The notes beneath the pieces were generated by a model. That model worked only from the letters and a program-made list of their open reading frames with translations, made no database searches and was not told the DNA's origin. Position numbers and translations under genes: made by a program. Positions 6,401 through 15,786 of a stretch of 64,000 bases of DNA are shown in pieces. Position 1 is the stretch's first letter, and each line of letters opens with the position of its first letter. This DNA is from Campylobacter sp. RM16189 (GTDB lineage Bacteria; Campylobacterota; Campylobacteria; Campylobacterales; Campylobacteraceae), in assembly GCF_012978815.1 (NCBI RefSeq), contig NZ_LIWR01000005.1, forward strand, positions 1 through 64,000. Reading direction: 5' to 3'.

Positions 6401-8614
6401 ATGCGTATTACAAATCAACTAATGAAATTTAACGATACATACAACTACCAAGTAAATATGAAGGAACTTTATAGGCTCAATACCCAAATTTCAAGCGGAT
6501 TAAAGATACAAAATTCATTTGAGAATAGCAGTATTTATAATGACGGCATGAGGCTTGATTATGAGGTTGCAACTCTAAATCAAGTTCAAGACGCGACCTC
6601 TAAGGCTGGCAGCTTTTCTCTTAATACAGATAAAGCCTTAAAAGAATTTAAAGAAAAACTTGAATTATTTAAAACAAAGCTTGTTCAAGCTGGAAATGAA
6701 CATCATTCAAAAACCTCAAGAGAGGCTTTGGCGAATGATCTGCAAGGCATAAAAAACCATCTTGTAAATATCGCAAACACATCTATAAATGGACAGTTTT
6801 TATTCTCTGGAAGCGCTATTAATACAAAGCCAATAAATGGCACTACAAATCAGTATTTTGGAAATTCTCAAGAGATGAGAGTGGTCGGAGGCTCACAGGT
6901 TAAGCTAGCTTATAATATGCCAGGAGAAGAGTTGTTCTTAGGTAGAGACGGTGATTATAACAAGCATATAAGCACAAATGTAATGCTAACCGATCAAAGC
7001 GTTTTAAATAGACATGATAATATAAAATATCTGAACGAAGAGAGCAAAATCAGAAATATGATCGGATTTAACTATGTTAAGGATGAGAAAACTCTATCCG
7101 ATTTGGATTTTGGCGGACCTAATGCAAAATCATTTCAGAATACGACATTTTATCTACAAGGCAAAAAGCCTGACGGAACAACTTTTACAAGTAAATTCCA
7201 AATGACAGCTGACGCTTCCATAAAAGATCTCATGGAAAAAATCGGAACCGAATACGGAAATACTCCAAATAATAGAGTTGTAGATGTCACGATAAATAAC
7301 GAAGGGCAATTTAATATCAAAGATCTATCAAAAGGAAATCAGGTAATAGATTTTCATATGATGGGCGTCACAAGAAAATTAGACAATGATCAAGCTCTGA
7401 CCGCTGCCAATATCAATGCAGCTTCTAATCATTTTAATACTACTAATAGTCTTGTAGACTTAGAAGCTATGGTAAATGCAAATCCAAATGACTTTGTGGT
7501 AACGGAATTTGTTAAAAGCAATTACAAAGATATAAATGGTGATAAAACCAATGCCTTTGATTATGATAGAGTGAAATTTAAAAATGAAGGCAGGCATGTT
7601 GTAGGTACCATCTCTCAGATTGCAAGAAAAAGCGGAGAATTTGCGACAGATAATACCACATTAAGTGAGGTTGCCGGAACTAAAAATTTATACGATGGCG
7701 AAAGCGGAAAATATAATATTGATGGACAATCTTTACAGATGAGTATCAAGTCAAAGCATGGCGGAAAATATACAATTGATTTGGATTTTGAAGCTGCTGG
7801 AAATGCGAAAATAAGAATTACCGGAAACGATCCTGCTGGAAATGCTGTTGGTTATAATTCTAGAGTCTGGGATAGCTTTTATAATGCTACTACAAATCAA
7901 GCTAATGGTATCCAAACAGCATCTAAAAATATGACATTTAAACAATTAAATGATATTATCTCATTTACAGTTAATGATAATATTCCTGCAGTTGATGATA
8001 ACTTTAATGCATATAAACAGGCCATTAAAGATGCTCAAGGTAGTGTAGAGGTAAATATGGATCATAGAGGAAGAATTAAGATAACTGATAAGCAAAATAC
8101 AAATACTCCTATTGAGGTTGCTATTTTTGATAGAAGAAATTCGGATATTTTTGCCGGTGATAGCACTGGTAATACTCCGGCTACTTCTCAAGGAGTTGGC
8201 TCTGTTTTTACCTTTTCTGCGAACAACGCACTTGATATAGATGTGCCAAGCGTGGATATATTTAGCGATCTTGATAATATGATAGAGGCTGTAAGACTAG
8301 GACAGTATCGTGCCGATTCAAATGGACCAGATCCTAGAAATTCTGGAATCCAAGGCGCAATAGAGAGGATAGATCATATATTTGATCACGTAAATAAGCT
8401 ACATACCAAGGTAGGTGCTCTTTCTAACTCATTAAAAGACACAAATACAAGAGCAAGCATACTATCGGTAAATGTTAAAACAGTAAAATCAGAGATAGTA
8501 GATGCCGACTACGGTGAGACTTATATGCATCTTATGCAAAAAATGATGTCATATCAAGCTATGTTGCAATCTGTTGCAAAGGTTAATCAGCTAACTCTAT
8601 TAAACTATATGTAA
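6401..8614 (+). CDS. flgL: Flagellar hook-associated protein FlgL
   Basis: This 737-residue protein has flagellin-like coiled ends: MRITNQLMKFNDTYNYQ and the QISSGLKI segment at the N-terminus, and a C-terminal helix ending MSYQAMLQSVAKVNQLTLLNYM, which matches the FlgL/FlaA D0-D1 ends. The long middle (about 190-620) is a variable surface region, as in the large Campylobacter FlgL. It joins the hook to the filament and is exported by the flagellar type III system. A sigma-54 promoter drives it, and ftsK follows as in C. jejuni. The lack of internal flagellin-type repeats and the size argue against a flagellin. Confidence 0.9.
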   Translation: MRITNQLMKFNDTYNYQVNMKELYRLNTQISSGLKIQNSFENSSIYNDGMRLDYEVATLNQVQDATSKAGSFSLNTDKALKEFKEKLELFKTKLVQAGNEHHSKTSREALANDLQGIKNHLVNIANTSINGQFLFSGSAINTKPINGTTNQYFGNSQEMRVVGGSQVKLAYNMPGEELFLGRDGDYNKHISTNVMLTDQSVLNRHDNIKYLNEESKIRNMIGFNYVKDEKTLSDLDFGGPNAKSFQNTTFYLQGKKPDGTTFTSKFQMTADASIKDLMEKIGTEYGNTPNNRVVDVTINNEGQFNIKDLSKGNQVIDFHMMGVTRKLDNDQALTAANINAASNHFNTTNSLVDLEAMVNANPNDFVVTEFVKSNYKDINGDKTNAFDYDRVKFKNEGRHVVGTISQIARKSGEFATDNTTLSEVAGTKNLYDGESGKYNIDGQSLQMSIKSKHGGKYTIDLDFEAAGNAKIRITGNDPAGNAVGYNSRVWDSFYNATTNQANGIQTASKNMTFKQLNDIISFTVNDNIPAVDDNFNAYKQAIKDAQGSVEVNMDHRGRIKITDKQNTNTPIEVAIFDRRNSDIFAGDSTGNTPATSQGVGSVFTFSANNALDIDVPSVDIFSDLDNMIEAVRLGQYRADSNGPDPRNSGIQGAIERIDHIFDHVNKLHTKVGALSNSLKDTNTRASILSVNVKTVKSEIVDADYGETYMHLMQKMMSYQAMLQSVAKVNQLTLLNYM

Positions 8615-8622
8615 AAATACGC

Positions 8623-8628
8623 TATAAT
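8623..8628 (+). promoter_or_regulatory. -10 box before ftsK
   Basis: TATAAT at 8623-8628 lies nine bases after the flgL stop codon. The start of transcription would be near 8635, and an AAAGGA ribosome site follows at 8641-8646. Confidence 0.6.
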
Positions 8629-8694
8629 CAGGCTTTTTATAAAGGATTTAAAATTTTAAGAGAGTCGATTTTAGTTGTTGTTATATGTTTTTTA

Positions 8695-10767
8695 ATGTTT
8701 TTTGGAGTTGCTACCATAGCTCCTGATGCAAATTTTGTAGGGAGCTTTGGTAAAATTTTAGGTGAAATAAACTTTAAACTGTTTGGATTTATCGGCTATA
8801 TTTACCCTTTTGTTTTTATCTTTTTTGCTTACTATATTTGTAAATTCGTAAAAAATCTTGATTGGGATTTGGCGCAGATAGTTTCTGGAGTTATACTTTT
8901 ATTTTTTGCGTTTTTGATGTTTCAGGCTAATTCAAACTCCGATTATGGCGGTCTTATTGGTAATTTTGCGATTTTAGCTTTAAAGGATATCATCGGGGTT
9001 ATAGGCACATGGGTTTTTATAGCTATGATTTTCATTTTGGCTTTTGGGCTTATTGCTCAAGAAAATATAGTAATAATACTAAAAAGAGCCTTTGTAGAAC
9101 CTACAAAAAAAGAGCCTAAAAATTTAGCACAAGCTCAATATAAAGAACCAAAAACGATTGCAAAAAAGAAAAAACGTGAAAATATAGAAAATTTAAACCA
9201 AGATGAAACAAAGCAAAATTTATCTGGATATGATGAGATTTTGGATTGTGAAGAAAAAACGCAAATTTCTACTATAAATGGAGTCGAGATTTTAAATGAA
9301 GTAGTGGAGAATAAGAAGCTGCTAGATGAGCTTGATAAGGGCAAGGTAGAAAAACCAAAGGATTTTGAGCTTCCACCGCTTAAATTTTTAAACGATCCCC
9401 CAAAGCGTTCACATAATATAAATGAGGTTGAGATTGATCAGAAAATTTCAGATCTTTTGGATAAACTTCGCAAATTTAAGATAGATGGTGATGTGGTTCG
9501 CACTTACACCGGACCTATTGTAACCACATTTGAGTTTCGTTTGGCTCCGCATATAAAAGTAAGTAAGATCTTGACACTGCAAGATGATATTGCTATGGCT
9601 CTGCGCGCTCAAACAATACGTATTCAAGCGCCAATTCCTGGCAAAGACGTAATAGGCATTGAGGTACCAAACCAAAATATAGAAACAATATACTTAAAAG
9701 AAATTTTAGATAGTGAAATTTATAAAAATGCCTCAAGCCCTCTCACTATTGCGCTTGGCAAGGATATAGTGGGGGCGCCTTTCGTAACCGATCTTAAAAA
9801 GCTTCCTCATCTTCTTATAGCAGGAACTACAGGAAGCGGTAAGAGTGTGGGCATAAACGCCATGCTTTTAAGTTTGCTTTACAGAAATAGTCCGCAGACC
9901 TTACGCCTTATGATGATAGATCCTAAGATGCTTGAATTTAGCATCTATAATGATATTCCACACCTCTTAACACCGGTTATTACTCAGTCTAAGCAAGCTA
10001 TAATAGCACTTGCAAATATGGTCTCTGAAATGGAGCGTAGATATACGATAATGAGCCATACTCGTACTAAAAATATCGAAAGCTACAATGAGAAGATGAA
10101 AGCAGAAGGCGGAGAGCAGCTGCCATATATAGTTGTTATAATAGATGAGCTAGCAGACCTTATGATGACGAGTGGTAAGGATGTAGAGCTATATATCGGA
10201 CGCCTTGCTCAAATGGCGCGCGCTAGTGGAATTCATCTTATCGTAGCTACACAGAGACCAAGTGTCGATGTCGTAACAGGACTTATAAAGGCGAATTTGC
10301 CGTCGCGTATAAGTTATAGAGTCGGCCAAAAGATAGACAGTAAGGTAATCCTTGATCAAATGGGAGCTGAGAGCTTGCTGGGACGCGGTGATATGTTGTT
10401 TACGCCTCCTGGAAGTCCCGGTATCATCAGGCTTCATGCGCCGTTTGCCAGTGAAAAAGAGATAGAAAATATCGTAAATTTCTTAAAAGATCAACAAGAA
10501 GTTGTCTATGACGAGAGATTTTTAAAAGAAGATAGCACAAATTCAGGCTCTAACGGCTCAAGCGAAGGCGATATCGTTGCTGGAGAGCTTGACGAGCTTT
10601 ATGAAGAGGCTAAAGAGATCGTATTAAGCGAGCAAAAAACTTCTATCAGTTATTTGCAACGCCGCCTTAAAATAGGCTACAACAGAGCAGCAACTATAAT
10701 CGAACAGATGGAGCAAATGGGTGTGCTAAGCCCTGTAAATGCCAAAGGGCAAAGGGATATTTTATAA
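8695..10767 (+). CDS. ftsK: DNA translocase FtsK
   Basis: From ATG 8695 the product has 690 residues: N-terminal membrane segments (to about residue 130), a short acidic linker, and an AAA+ motor with Walker A GTTGSGKSVG (about 376-385) and Walker B VVIIDELADLM. The C-terminal gamma winged-helix domain begins near SISYLQRRLKIGYNRAA. FtsK pumps chromosome ends at the division septum. The first membrane helix is cut if ATG 8695 is used: the open frame continues upstream through ILRESILVVVICFL. The only ribosome site, AAAGGA at 8641-8646, points to ATT 8653, and no ATG, GTG or TTG occurs in frame between 8587 and 8695. The true start is probably the ATT. Confidence 0.93.
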   Translation: MFFGVATIAPDANFVGSFGKILGEINFKLFGFIGYIYPFVFIFFAYYICKFVKNLDWDLAQIVSGVILLFFAFLMFQANSNSDYGGLIGNFAILALKDIIGVIGTWVFIAMIFILAFGLIAQENIVIILKRAFVEPTKKEPKNLAQAQYKEPKTIAKKKKRENIENLNQDETKQNLSGYDEILDCEEKTQISTINGVEILNEVVENKKLLDELDKGKVEKPKDFELPPLKFLNDPPKRSHNINEVEIDQKISDLLDKLRKFKIDGDVVRTYTGPIVTTFEFRLAPHIKVSKILTLQDDIAMALRAQTIRIQAPIPGKDVIGIEVPNQNIETIYLKEILDSEIYKNASSPLTIALGKDIVGAPFVTDLKKLPHLLIAGTTGSGKSVGINAMLLSLLYRNSPQTLRLMMIDPKMLEFSIYNDIPHLLTPVITQSKQAIIALANMVSEMERRYTIMSHTRTKNIESYNEKMKAEGGEQLPYIVVIIDELADLMMTSGKDVELYIGRLAQMARASGIHLIVATQRPSVDVVTGLIKANLPSRISYRVGQKIDSKVILDQMGAESLLGRGDMLFTPPGSPGIIRLHAPFASEKEIENIVNFLKDQQEVVYDERFLKEDSTNSGSNGSSEGDIVAGELDELYEEAKEIVLSEQKTSISYLQRRLKIGYNRAATIIEQMEQMGVLSPVNAKGQRDIL

Positions 10768-10769
10768 TT

Positions 10770-11492
10770 TTAGTAAAAAACTCTATTTAGATAAAGTCCG
10801 TTTGGTGGAGCTGGAATACGCGTAAGAGGTTGTTGGTTTTTTATTGCTAAATTTATTAAATCAGCCCCATTTTTAAGCTTTAAAGCCTTTAATATTGTAG
10901 CCACCATTAAACGAATTTGAGCTCTCAAAAATCCATTAGCCTTAAAAACTATGATAGTTTTTTCTTTGTGAGAGTAGCAAAATGCCTGACTTACTTCTCT
11001 TATCGGACTTTTTGTATCGCTTCCCACTTTCATAAATGCACTAAAATCATGCTTGCCTATAAAAAGCTCCAAAAGCTCATTTGCTCTATCTATGTCAAAT
11101 TTTGGCAAAAATGTTTGGTATTGACTTAAAAAAGGGTTAAAATCTCCATGATTTATAATATATCTATATTGCCTAAATTTAGCATTATATCGGGGATGAA
11201 AGTTATCATCAACTCTTAAAATTTTTTTTATATGAATATGCGGGTGAGCGTGGCGATTTATTAGATCGGCCAGTCTTTTAAAGTCTTTAAAATGATCTCC
11301 GCATCTAACGCTTGCAACTTGATTATTGGCATGCACGTCTTTATCGGTTCTAGAGCTTGATACTATCTTGTCAAAGATTCCAACATGGGCTAAGGCTATA
11401 CCGAGTTCATTTTCTACTCCGTTTTCGTGCGGTTGTGTTTGAGAGCCTTGAAATTTGGAGCCATCGTAGCTAAATATTAGTTTTATTTTCAA
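10770..11492 (-). CDS. truA: tRNA pseudouridine synthase A
   Basis: TruA makes pseudouridine at positions 38-40 in the anticodon arm of tRNAs. The 240-residue protein has SSRTDKDVHA around catalytic Asp50, the RYNAKFRQYRYII block (about residue 102), and the ending PAPPNGLYLNRVFY typical of TruA. It ends two bases from the convergent ftsK stop, leaving no room for a separate terminator. It is the last gene of a minus-strand operon that begins with glmU. The gene order matches Cj0821-Cj0827 as I recall it. Confidence 0.93.
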   Translation of the reverse strand: MKIKLIFSYDGSKFQGSQTQPHENGVENELGIALAHVGIFDKIVSSSRTDKDVHANNQVASVRCGDHFKDFKRLADLINRHAHPHIHIKKILRVDDNFHPRYNAKFRQYRYIINHGDFNPFLSQYQTFLPKFDIDRANELLELFIGKHDFSAFMKVGSDTKSPIREVSQAFCYSHKEKTIIVFKANGFLRAQIRLMVATILKALKLKNGADLINLAIKNQQPLTRIPAPPNGLYLNRVFY

Positions 11493-11493
11493 T

Positions 11494-12519
11494 CTAATAT
11501 CTTTTTAAAATCGTTTTTTTGTAAAATAGCATCGAGCTTATTAGAAATAGCGAAAATATTGATAAAATTGCTATAAAAAGCTTTGAAGATAACATCATAA
11601 TCATTGCAAAATAGGCAAACAAAACTCCAAAAGTACCAAAATATACAAATCCTTTTTCATATCTATAAGTTACTACTCCAAAACTTAAGGCAAACAGCGT
11701 TGTAGCAACCGGAAAAAGCGCTATTAGAACATAAGTGGTAAAATCTCTCGCCTTTTTTTTGTTTGTATTGATATCGCTCCAATACTCTAAAAAAGAGCGT
11801 GTTTTTGAAATTTTATCGTTAGAAAGAGTGTTTATTTTCATATATTTAAAATCGGCCTGATGCCATACATCATCTTTTATATCGTAAATTTTGCCGTTAT
11901 TTAGTCTAAGTTCCAAATTTGATCTATTGTTTATTATCTTTGCGTTTTCGGCGATAATTAGCCTTTGAGCATTAATTTGTGGCGAATATAGGGTTACACC
12001 CTCATATGTGGTGCCGTTGATATCGTTTTTTTGACTTTGGATATATATCATCCAGTTTGAAAATTTCTGCCCAAACTGAGTTGTCTTTAAATTTAGCTTG
12101 GCTATAGTTTTTTTATACTCTATAAAATTTCCGTTTAGCTCAGCCGCCGTAGGGATTAGGATTATGGCCGTGATTAGTAGAAAAATCGAAACTATAGAGC
12201 TAATTAACATAAAAAATCTAGCAATAAAATTTGGAGAGTATCCTAAAGTAAAGATCACAATACTCTCGTTCTCTTTAGATAGTCTAAAAAGCGTCATCGC
12301 TAAAGATACGAAAAATGCTATCGGTATCGTAAAAAGCAGTATACGAGGTAGCATAAATAGATATAGCTTAAAGAGTTCAAAGAAGGTTATCTCGATATAG
12401 GAGGTAATGCGTGCTATCTGTATAAAAAATACTATCGACATTATCAGAAATAGTGTAGAAAATAGCGAAGCGAAGGTGCTTATAAAGTTGGTAAAAAGAT
12501 AGCTATTCACTCTACCCAT
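11494..12519 (-). CDS. lptG: LptF/LptG family LPS export permease
   Basis: This 341-residue inner-membrane protein has the YjgP/YjgQ plan. It has three N-terminal membrane helices (about 10-35, 50-75, 95-120), a periplasmic beta-jellyroll of about 130 residues with GTTYEGVTLYSP and RLIIAENAKI, and three C-terminal helices. It forms the membrane part of the Lpt machine that pulls lipopolysaccharide or lipooligosaccharide out of the inner membrane. Its start overlaps the prepilin peptidase gene end, and it lies one base from truA. Assignment to LptG rather than LptF is uncertain. Confidence 0.85.
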   Translation of the reverse strand: MGRVNSYLFTNFISTFASLFSTLFLIMSIVFFIQIARITSYIEITFFELFKLYLFMLPRILLFTIPIAFFVSLAMTLFRLSKENESIVIFTLGYSPNFIARFFMLISSIVSIFLLITAIILIPTAAELNGNFIEYKKTIAKLNLKTTQFGQKFSNWMIYIQSQKNDINGTTYEGVTLYSPQINAQRLIIAENAKIINNRSNLELRLNNGKIYDIKDDVWHQADFKYMKINTLSNDKISKTRSFLEYWSDINTNKKKARDFTTYVLIALFPVATTLFALSFGVVTYRYEKGFVYFGTFGVLFAYFAMIMMLSSKLFIAILSIFSLFLISSMLFYKKTILKRY

Positions 12520-13264
12520 AAAGTTTTTCCAAAAGTTCTAAAAATTGAGGTTTTAGCAGATAAACAATAAGTAGTCCGAGGCTTAAAAACGGCACAAATG
12601 GTAGCTCGTATCCTCTTTTTCTAACTATCATGTATGCGGGCAGCGTCAAAAGAGCCGCCATGTATATCGACATAAGCCCAAGTTTAATACCTAAAATCGC
12701 CCCCATCACTCCTGCTATAAAGATATCCGCACTTCCCATAGCCTCACGTTTCATGATGAAGCTTACGGCAAGTCTAAGTAGCCAAAAATCAAACATAAAA
12801 ATTGCTGCGCTAATTAATCTATCAAAGTCACCATTCTCGCCAAATATGGGTAAAGCTCCATAAATAAGAGCCAAAATAAGACTTGTAAACAAAAGTGGAT
12901 CCGGGACGGCTTTGTATCGAAAGTCAATCACACTAAGACAAAGCAGGATAATAAAGCAGGTGCCAATTATCACTGCCGCATAAAGCTCTATTTCAATAAA
13001 ATATGCAAAGAGCATTAATATACCGCTTAAAAACTCGACTAAAGGATACTGAAAGCTAATCTTATCCTTACAAAATCCGCATTTTCCACCTAAAAAGATC
13101 CACGAAAGTATCGGCACATTGTGATAGAATTTAAGCGGAGTTTTACAACTTTGGCAGTGAGATGCTGGGAAGTTTATACTTTCGCCCTTTGGCATTCTAT
13201 ATATCAAAACATTTCCAAAAGAGCCGATAACCGCACCTAAAATAAAAAATATCGCACCTATCAT
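12512..13264 (-). CDS. Prepilin peptidase / leader peptidase (A24 family)
   Basis: This 250-residue polytopic protein is a type IV prepilin peptidase. It has the N-terminal GSFGNVLIYRMP block, a cytoplasmic zinc loop with two CxxC pairs (Cys37/40 and Cys62/65), and the two active aspartates Asp114 (VIDFRYKAVPD) and Asp180 (MGSADIFIAG). It cuts leader peptides and methylates pseudopilins. In Campylobacter its likely substrates are the type II-like competence pseudopilins. It overlaps both neighbours in the operon. No pilin gene lies in the window. The usual GxGD box reads GSAD, which still keeps the Asp. Confidence 0.9.
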   Translation of the reverse strand: MIGAIFFILGAVIGSFGNVLIYRMPKGESINFPASHCQSCKTPLKFYHNVPILSWIFLGGKCGFCKDKISFQYPLVEFLSGILMLFAYFIEIELYAAVIIGTCFIILLCLSVIDFRYKAVPDPLLFTSLILALIYGALPIFGENGDFDRLISAAIFMFDFWLLRLAVSFIMKREAMGSADIFIAGVMGAILGIKLGLMSIYMAALLTLPAYMIVRKRGYELPFVPFLSLGLLIVYLLKPQFLELLEKLYG

Positions 13265-13932
13265 AATCCGCCAAATCTCCTATTGATTTGATAAAAATTT
13301 TGAACTATTTTTTCTAATTCCAAACTTGTAAAATCCGGCCAAAGAGTATCGATAAATGCAAGCTCTGCATAACTTGCCTGAATAAGCATAAAATTTGAAA
13401 GTCTCTTTTCTCCACCTGTTCTAATAAGCAGATCAATGGGCTCACTTTCATCTAAATTTGCCTCTAAATTAACTTCATTAATATCTAAATTTTGCTCTTG
13501 CATTCTTTTAAGAGCTCTTAAAATTTCATCTTTGGCACCATAATTTATAGCCAAATTTAGCTTTAGCTTTTTATTGTCTTTAGTAAGTGATTTTAAATTT
13601 AAAATTTCATCTCTTAATTTATCGTTAAAAGGCATTATATCGCCGATCACATTAAAATTTATCTCATTTTTTATAAAGCTCTCTTTTTTTGAAACTAAGA
13701 ATTTTAAAAGTAGATCCATTAAAAAATCAACCTCACTTTTTGGTCTACTCCAATTTTCAGTGCTAAAGGCGTATAGGCTTAAAATTTTTATATCATTTCT
13801 TATACAAAACTCGCACATGGCTTCGACTACGTTTGCGCCAGCCTCATGTCCTTTTGTGCGTATGAGCCCTTGCTTTTTCGCCCATCTGCCATTGCCATCC
13901 ATTATAATCGCCAAATGTTTTAAACTATTCAA
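13261..13932 (-). CDS. uppS: Undecaprenyl diphosphate synthase
   Basis: UppS adds isopentenyl units in cis to farnesyl diphosphate to make the C55 carrier for peptidoglycan and glycan assembly. The 223-residue protein has IIMDGNGRWAKK with the essential Asp12, the LYAFSTENWSRP block (about 53-64), and LLIRTGGEKRLSNFML near residue 170. It sits between the hypothetical gene 13934-14617 (one base gap) and the prepilin peptidase, whose start overlaps its stop. The length is slightly short but complete for epsilonproteobacteria. Confidence 0.95.
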   Translation of the reverse strand: MNSLKHLAIIMDGNGRWAKKQGLIRTKGHEAGANVVEAMCEFCIRNDIKILSLYAFSTENWSRPKSEVDFLMDLLLKFLVSKKESFIKNEINFNVIGDIMPFNDKLRDEILNLKSLTKDNKKLKLNLAINYGAKDEILRALKRMQEQNLDINEVNLEANLDESEPIDLLIRTGGEKRLSNFMLIQASYAELAFIDTLWPDFTSLELEKIVQNFYQINRRFGGL

Positions 13933-13933
13933 A

Positions 13934-14617
13934 TTATCCCTTAAAATCGATTATAGAGCTGCTTTGAGTATAAAGTTCGTTAAATACCCCGATATTTACA
14001 TCGCACTCAAATTTCTCTTTTAAAAACCTTGCAACCTTTTCAAAAGGCGTTGTTATATTTAAGATTTGAGAGTTTTTTATATTAAAAAGTAGCGGAGCGA
14101 AATTTGAAAATATAAGATAAATTTGAGCTTTTTCATTATCTTTTTTCATCTGAAAAATTCCTAAATGCTTATTATAAAAAAACGGAATATGTATGATGTT
14201 TTTCTGCAAGGCAAATAGCATATTTACGTAAATTTCATATCCTTCTTTTGTCCTGCAGGATGCTAAATTTGAAAATATATATTCATAAAACCAGTTTAAA
14301 TTATCATTTATTATCAATTTTTCTATAATACTTAATCCATCTATGAGTGTGTCATGGGCTTTTAAATCAGGCTTTTCATATAGATTTTTTATCACTATAT
14401 TTTCACTTCCTGAGCCTATTTCACACCAATATTCTCCGCCTATTTTTAGGCTTTTCATACTTTTTGTGCTTAGGGTTTTGTTTGCAAATTTTAAATTATA
14501 TCTATTAAAGCCAGTTTTTTCCAATACTTTTATGCTTACCGGAAGTGAGGCGTTAAGCATGATAGCACTTTTATTTCCGCTTGCTATTTTTTGTATTTTT
14601 GATATTGAACTTATCAT
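13934..14617 (-). CDS. Conserved hypothetical protein between coaBC and uppS
   Basis: I do not recognise the family of this 227-residue protein. It has no clear signal peptide or membrane helix. It begins MISSISKIQKIASGNKSA, has a mixed alpha/beta middle, and its second half is aromatic-rich (NWFYEYIFSN, IPFFYNKHLG). As I recall, the same place in C. jejuni holds a hypothetical gene of similar size (Cj0823). Its start overlaps the end of coaBC by four bases, so it is translated with CoA and cell-wall precursor genes. Confidence 0.75.
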   Translation of the reverse strand: MISSISKIQKIASGNKSAIMLNASLPVSIKVLEKTGFNRYNLKFANKTLSTKSMKSLKIGGEYWCEIGSGSENIVIKNLYEKPDLKAHDTLIDGLSIIEKLIINDNLNWFYEYIFSNLASCRTKEGYEIYVNMLFALQKNIIHIPFFYNKHLGIFQMKKDNEKAQIYLIFSNFAPLLFNIKNSQILNITTPFEKVARFLKEKFECDVNIGVFNELYTQSSSIIDFKG

Positions 14618-15786
14618 AAATTATAGGCCAAATTTAAGATTTCTCTTGCAATATTTTGTTTTGAATTTAGAGTTATCTCTTTAGTTTCCGATGTTGTTAT
14701 AAAGCATATTTTACTTACATCCGAGCCAAATTTTACCTCATCATCTAACACATTTAAACATACCGCATCTAAATTTTTATTTTTTAACATATTTTTAGCG
14801 TTTGTCAAGGCGTTTTTTGCATCCATTTCCATCTTAAAGCCTATTTTTTTAACATTTTTAAACTCTTTTAAAGAGCCTAAAATATCTATATTTTGCCTTA
14901 AATTTAAATCCCAGTTGCTACCAAGACTCTCTTTTTTCAGCTTGCCAGTGAATTTTTCTTTTGGGATATAGTCGCTTACCGCAGCACTCATTACAAGCAT
15001 ATAGGCGTTTTGTAAATTTTCATCTATAGCACTTTTTAGCTCTTGAGATGTTTGAAATTTTATAGTTTGATATGGAGTTTTGTTTGTTTCAAAACTTGCT
15101 ATTAGTGTTACATCAGCACTAGCGAAATAAAACTCGTCAGCAAGAGCCTTTGCCATCTTGCCGCTTGAAAAATTTGTAATAGCCCTTGCATCATCGATTT
15201 TTTCGATAGTAGCTCCGCCGGTTATTATAACTTTTTTGCCTTCAAATTTTGGCTCGTTTAAAGATTTTTTTACTTCGTAAATTATTGTTTCTGCATCAGC
15301 TAACGCGCCTTTTCCAAAATCTTTGCATGCCAAAGTTTTCTCTATCGGATCAATAAATTTAATCCCATTTGATTTTAAAAACTCAAAGCTATTTTTAGTA
15401 GAGAAATGCTCTATCATCTTTGTATTTGCCGCAGGAGCTATTAAAATAGGAGCATTTGAGGCTATGAGAGTCTGCATAAATACATTATCACAAATTCCGT
15501 TTGCAAGCTTATTTATTGTATTTACGGATGCTGGAGCGATTAAAATCAGATCCATTTTGGCATAGTTTATATGATTAAGCCCGGCTTGCCAATTTTCACT
15601 TTGGCTTGTTAAAATCGGATGATCACTAAGTGCTTCAAAGCCAAGTGAAGAGCAAAATTTAAGCGCTCCGTCGCTAAGCATCACATATACGTCCGCACCT
15701 TCTTTTTTAAGTATGGATAGAATTTCAAAGGCTTTATAAAAGGCTATGGAGCCACAAACAGCTAGTAAAATTTTTTTATTTTTCAT
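14614..15786 (-). CDS. coaBC: Bifunctional phosphopantothenoylcysteine decarboxylase/synthetase
   Basis: CoaBC joins 4'-phosphopantothenate to cysteine (CoaB) and decarboxylates the product (CoaC, an FMN enzyme), two steps of coenzyme A synthesis. The N-terminal flavoprotein half has AVCGSIAFYKA, the PAANTKM motif and the Cys of ACKDFGKGALA. The C-terminal half has ITGGATIEKIDDARAITNFS and AAVSDYIPKEKF with the Lys pair. ATG 15786 is the better start; it sits inside the glmU end (11-base overlap). A TTG at 15798 would add four residues. The length of 390 residues is normal. Confidence 0.93.
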   Translation of the reverse strand: MKNKKILLAVCGSIAFYKAFEILSILKKEGADVYVMLSDGALKFCSSLGFEALSDHPILTSQSENWQAGLNHINYAKMDLILIAPASVNTINKLANGICDNVFMQTLIASNAPILIAPAANTKMIEHFSTKNSFEFLKSNGIKFIDPIEKTLACKDFGKGALADAETIIYEVKKSLNEPKFEGKKVIITGGATIEKIDDARAITNFSSGKMAKALADEFYFASADVTLIASFETNKTPYQTIKFQTSQELKSAIDENLQNAYMLVMSAAVSDYIPKEKFTGKLKKESLGSNWDLNLRQNIDILGSLKEFKNVKKIGFKMEMDAKNALTNAKNMLKNKNLDAVCLNVLDDEVKFGSDVSKICFITTSETKEITLNSKQNIAREILNLAYNL

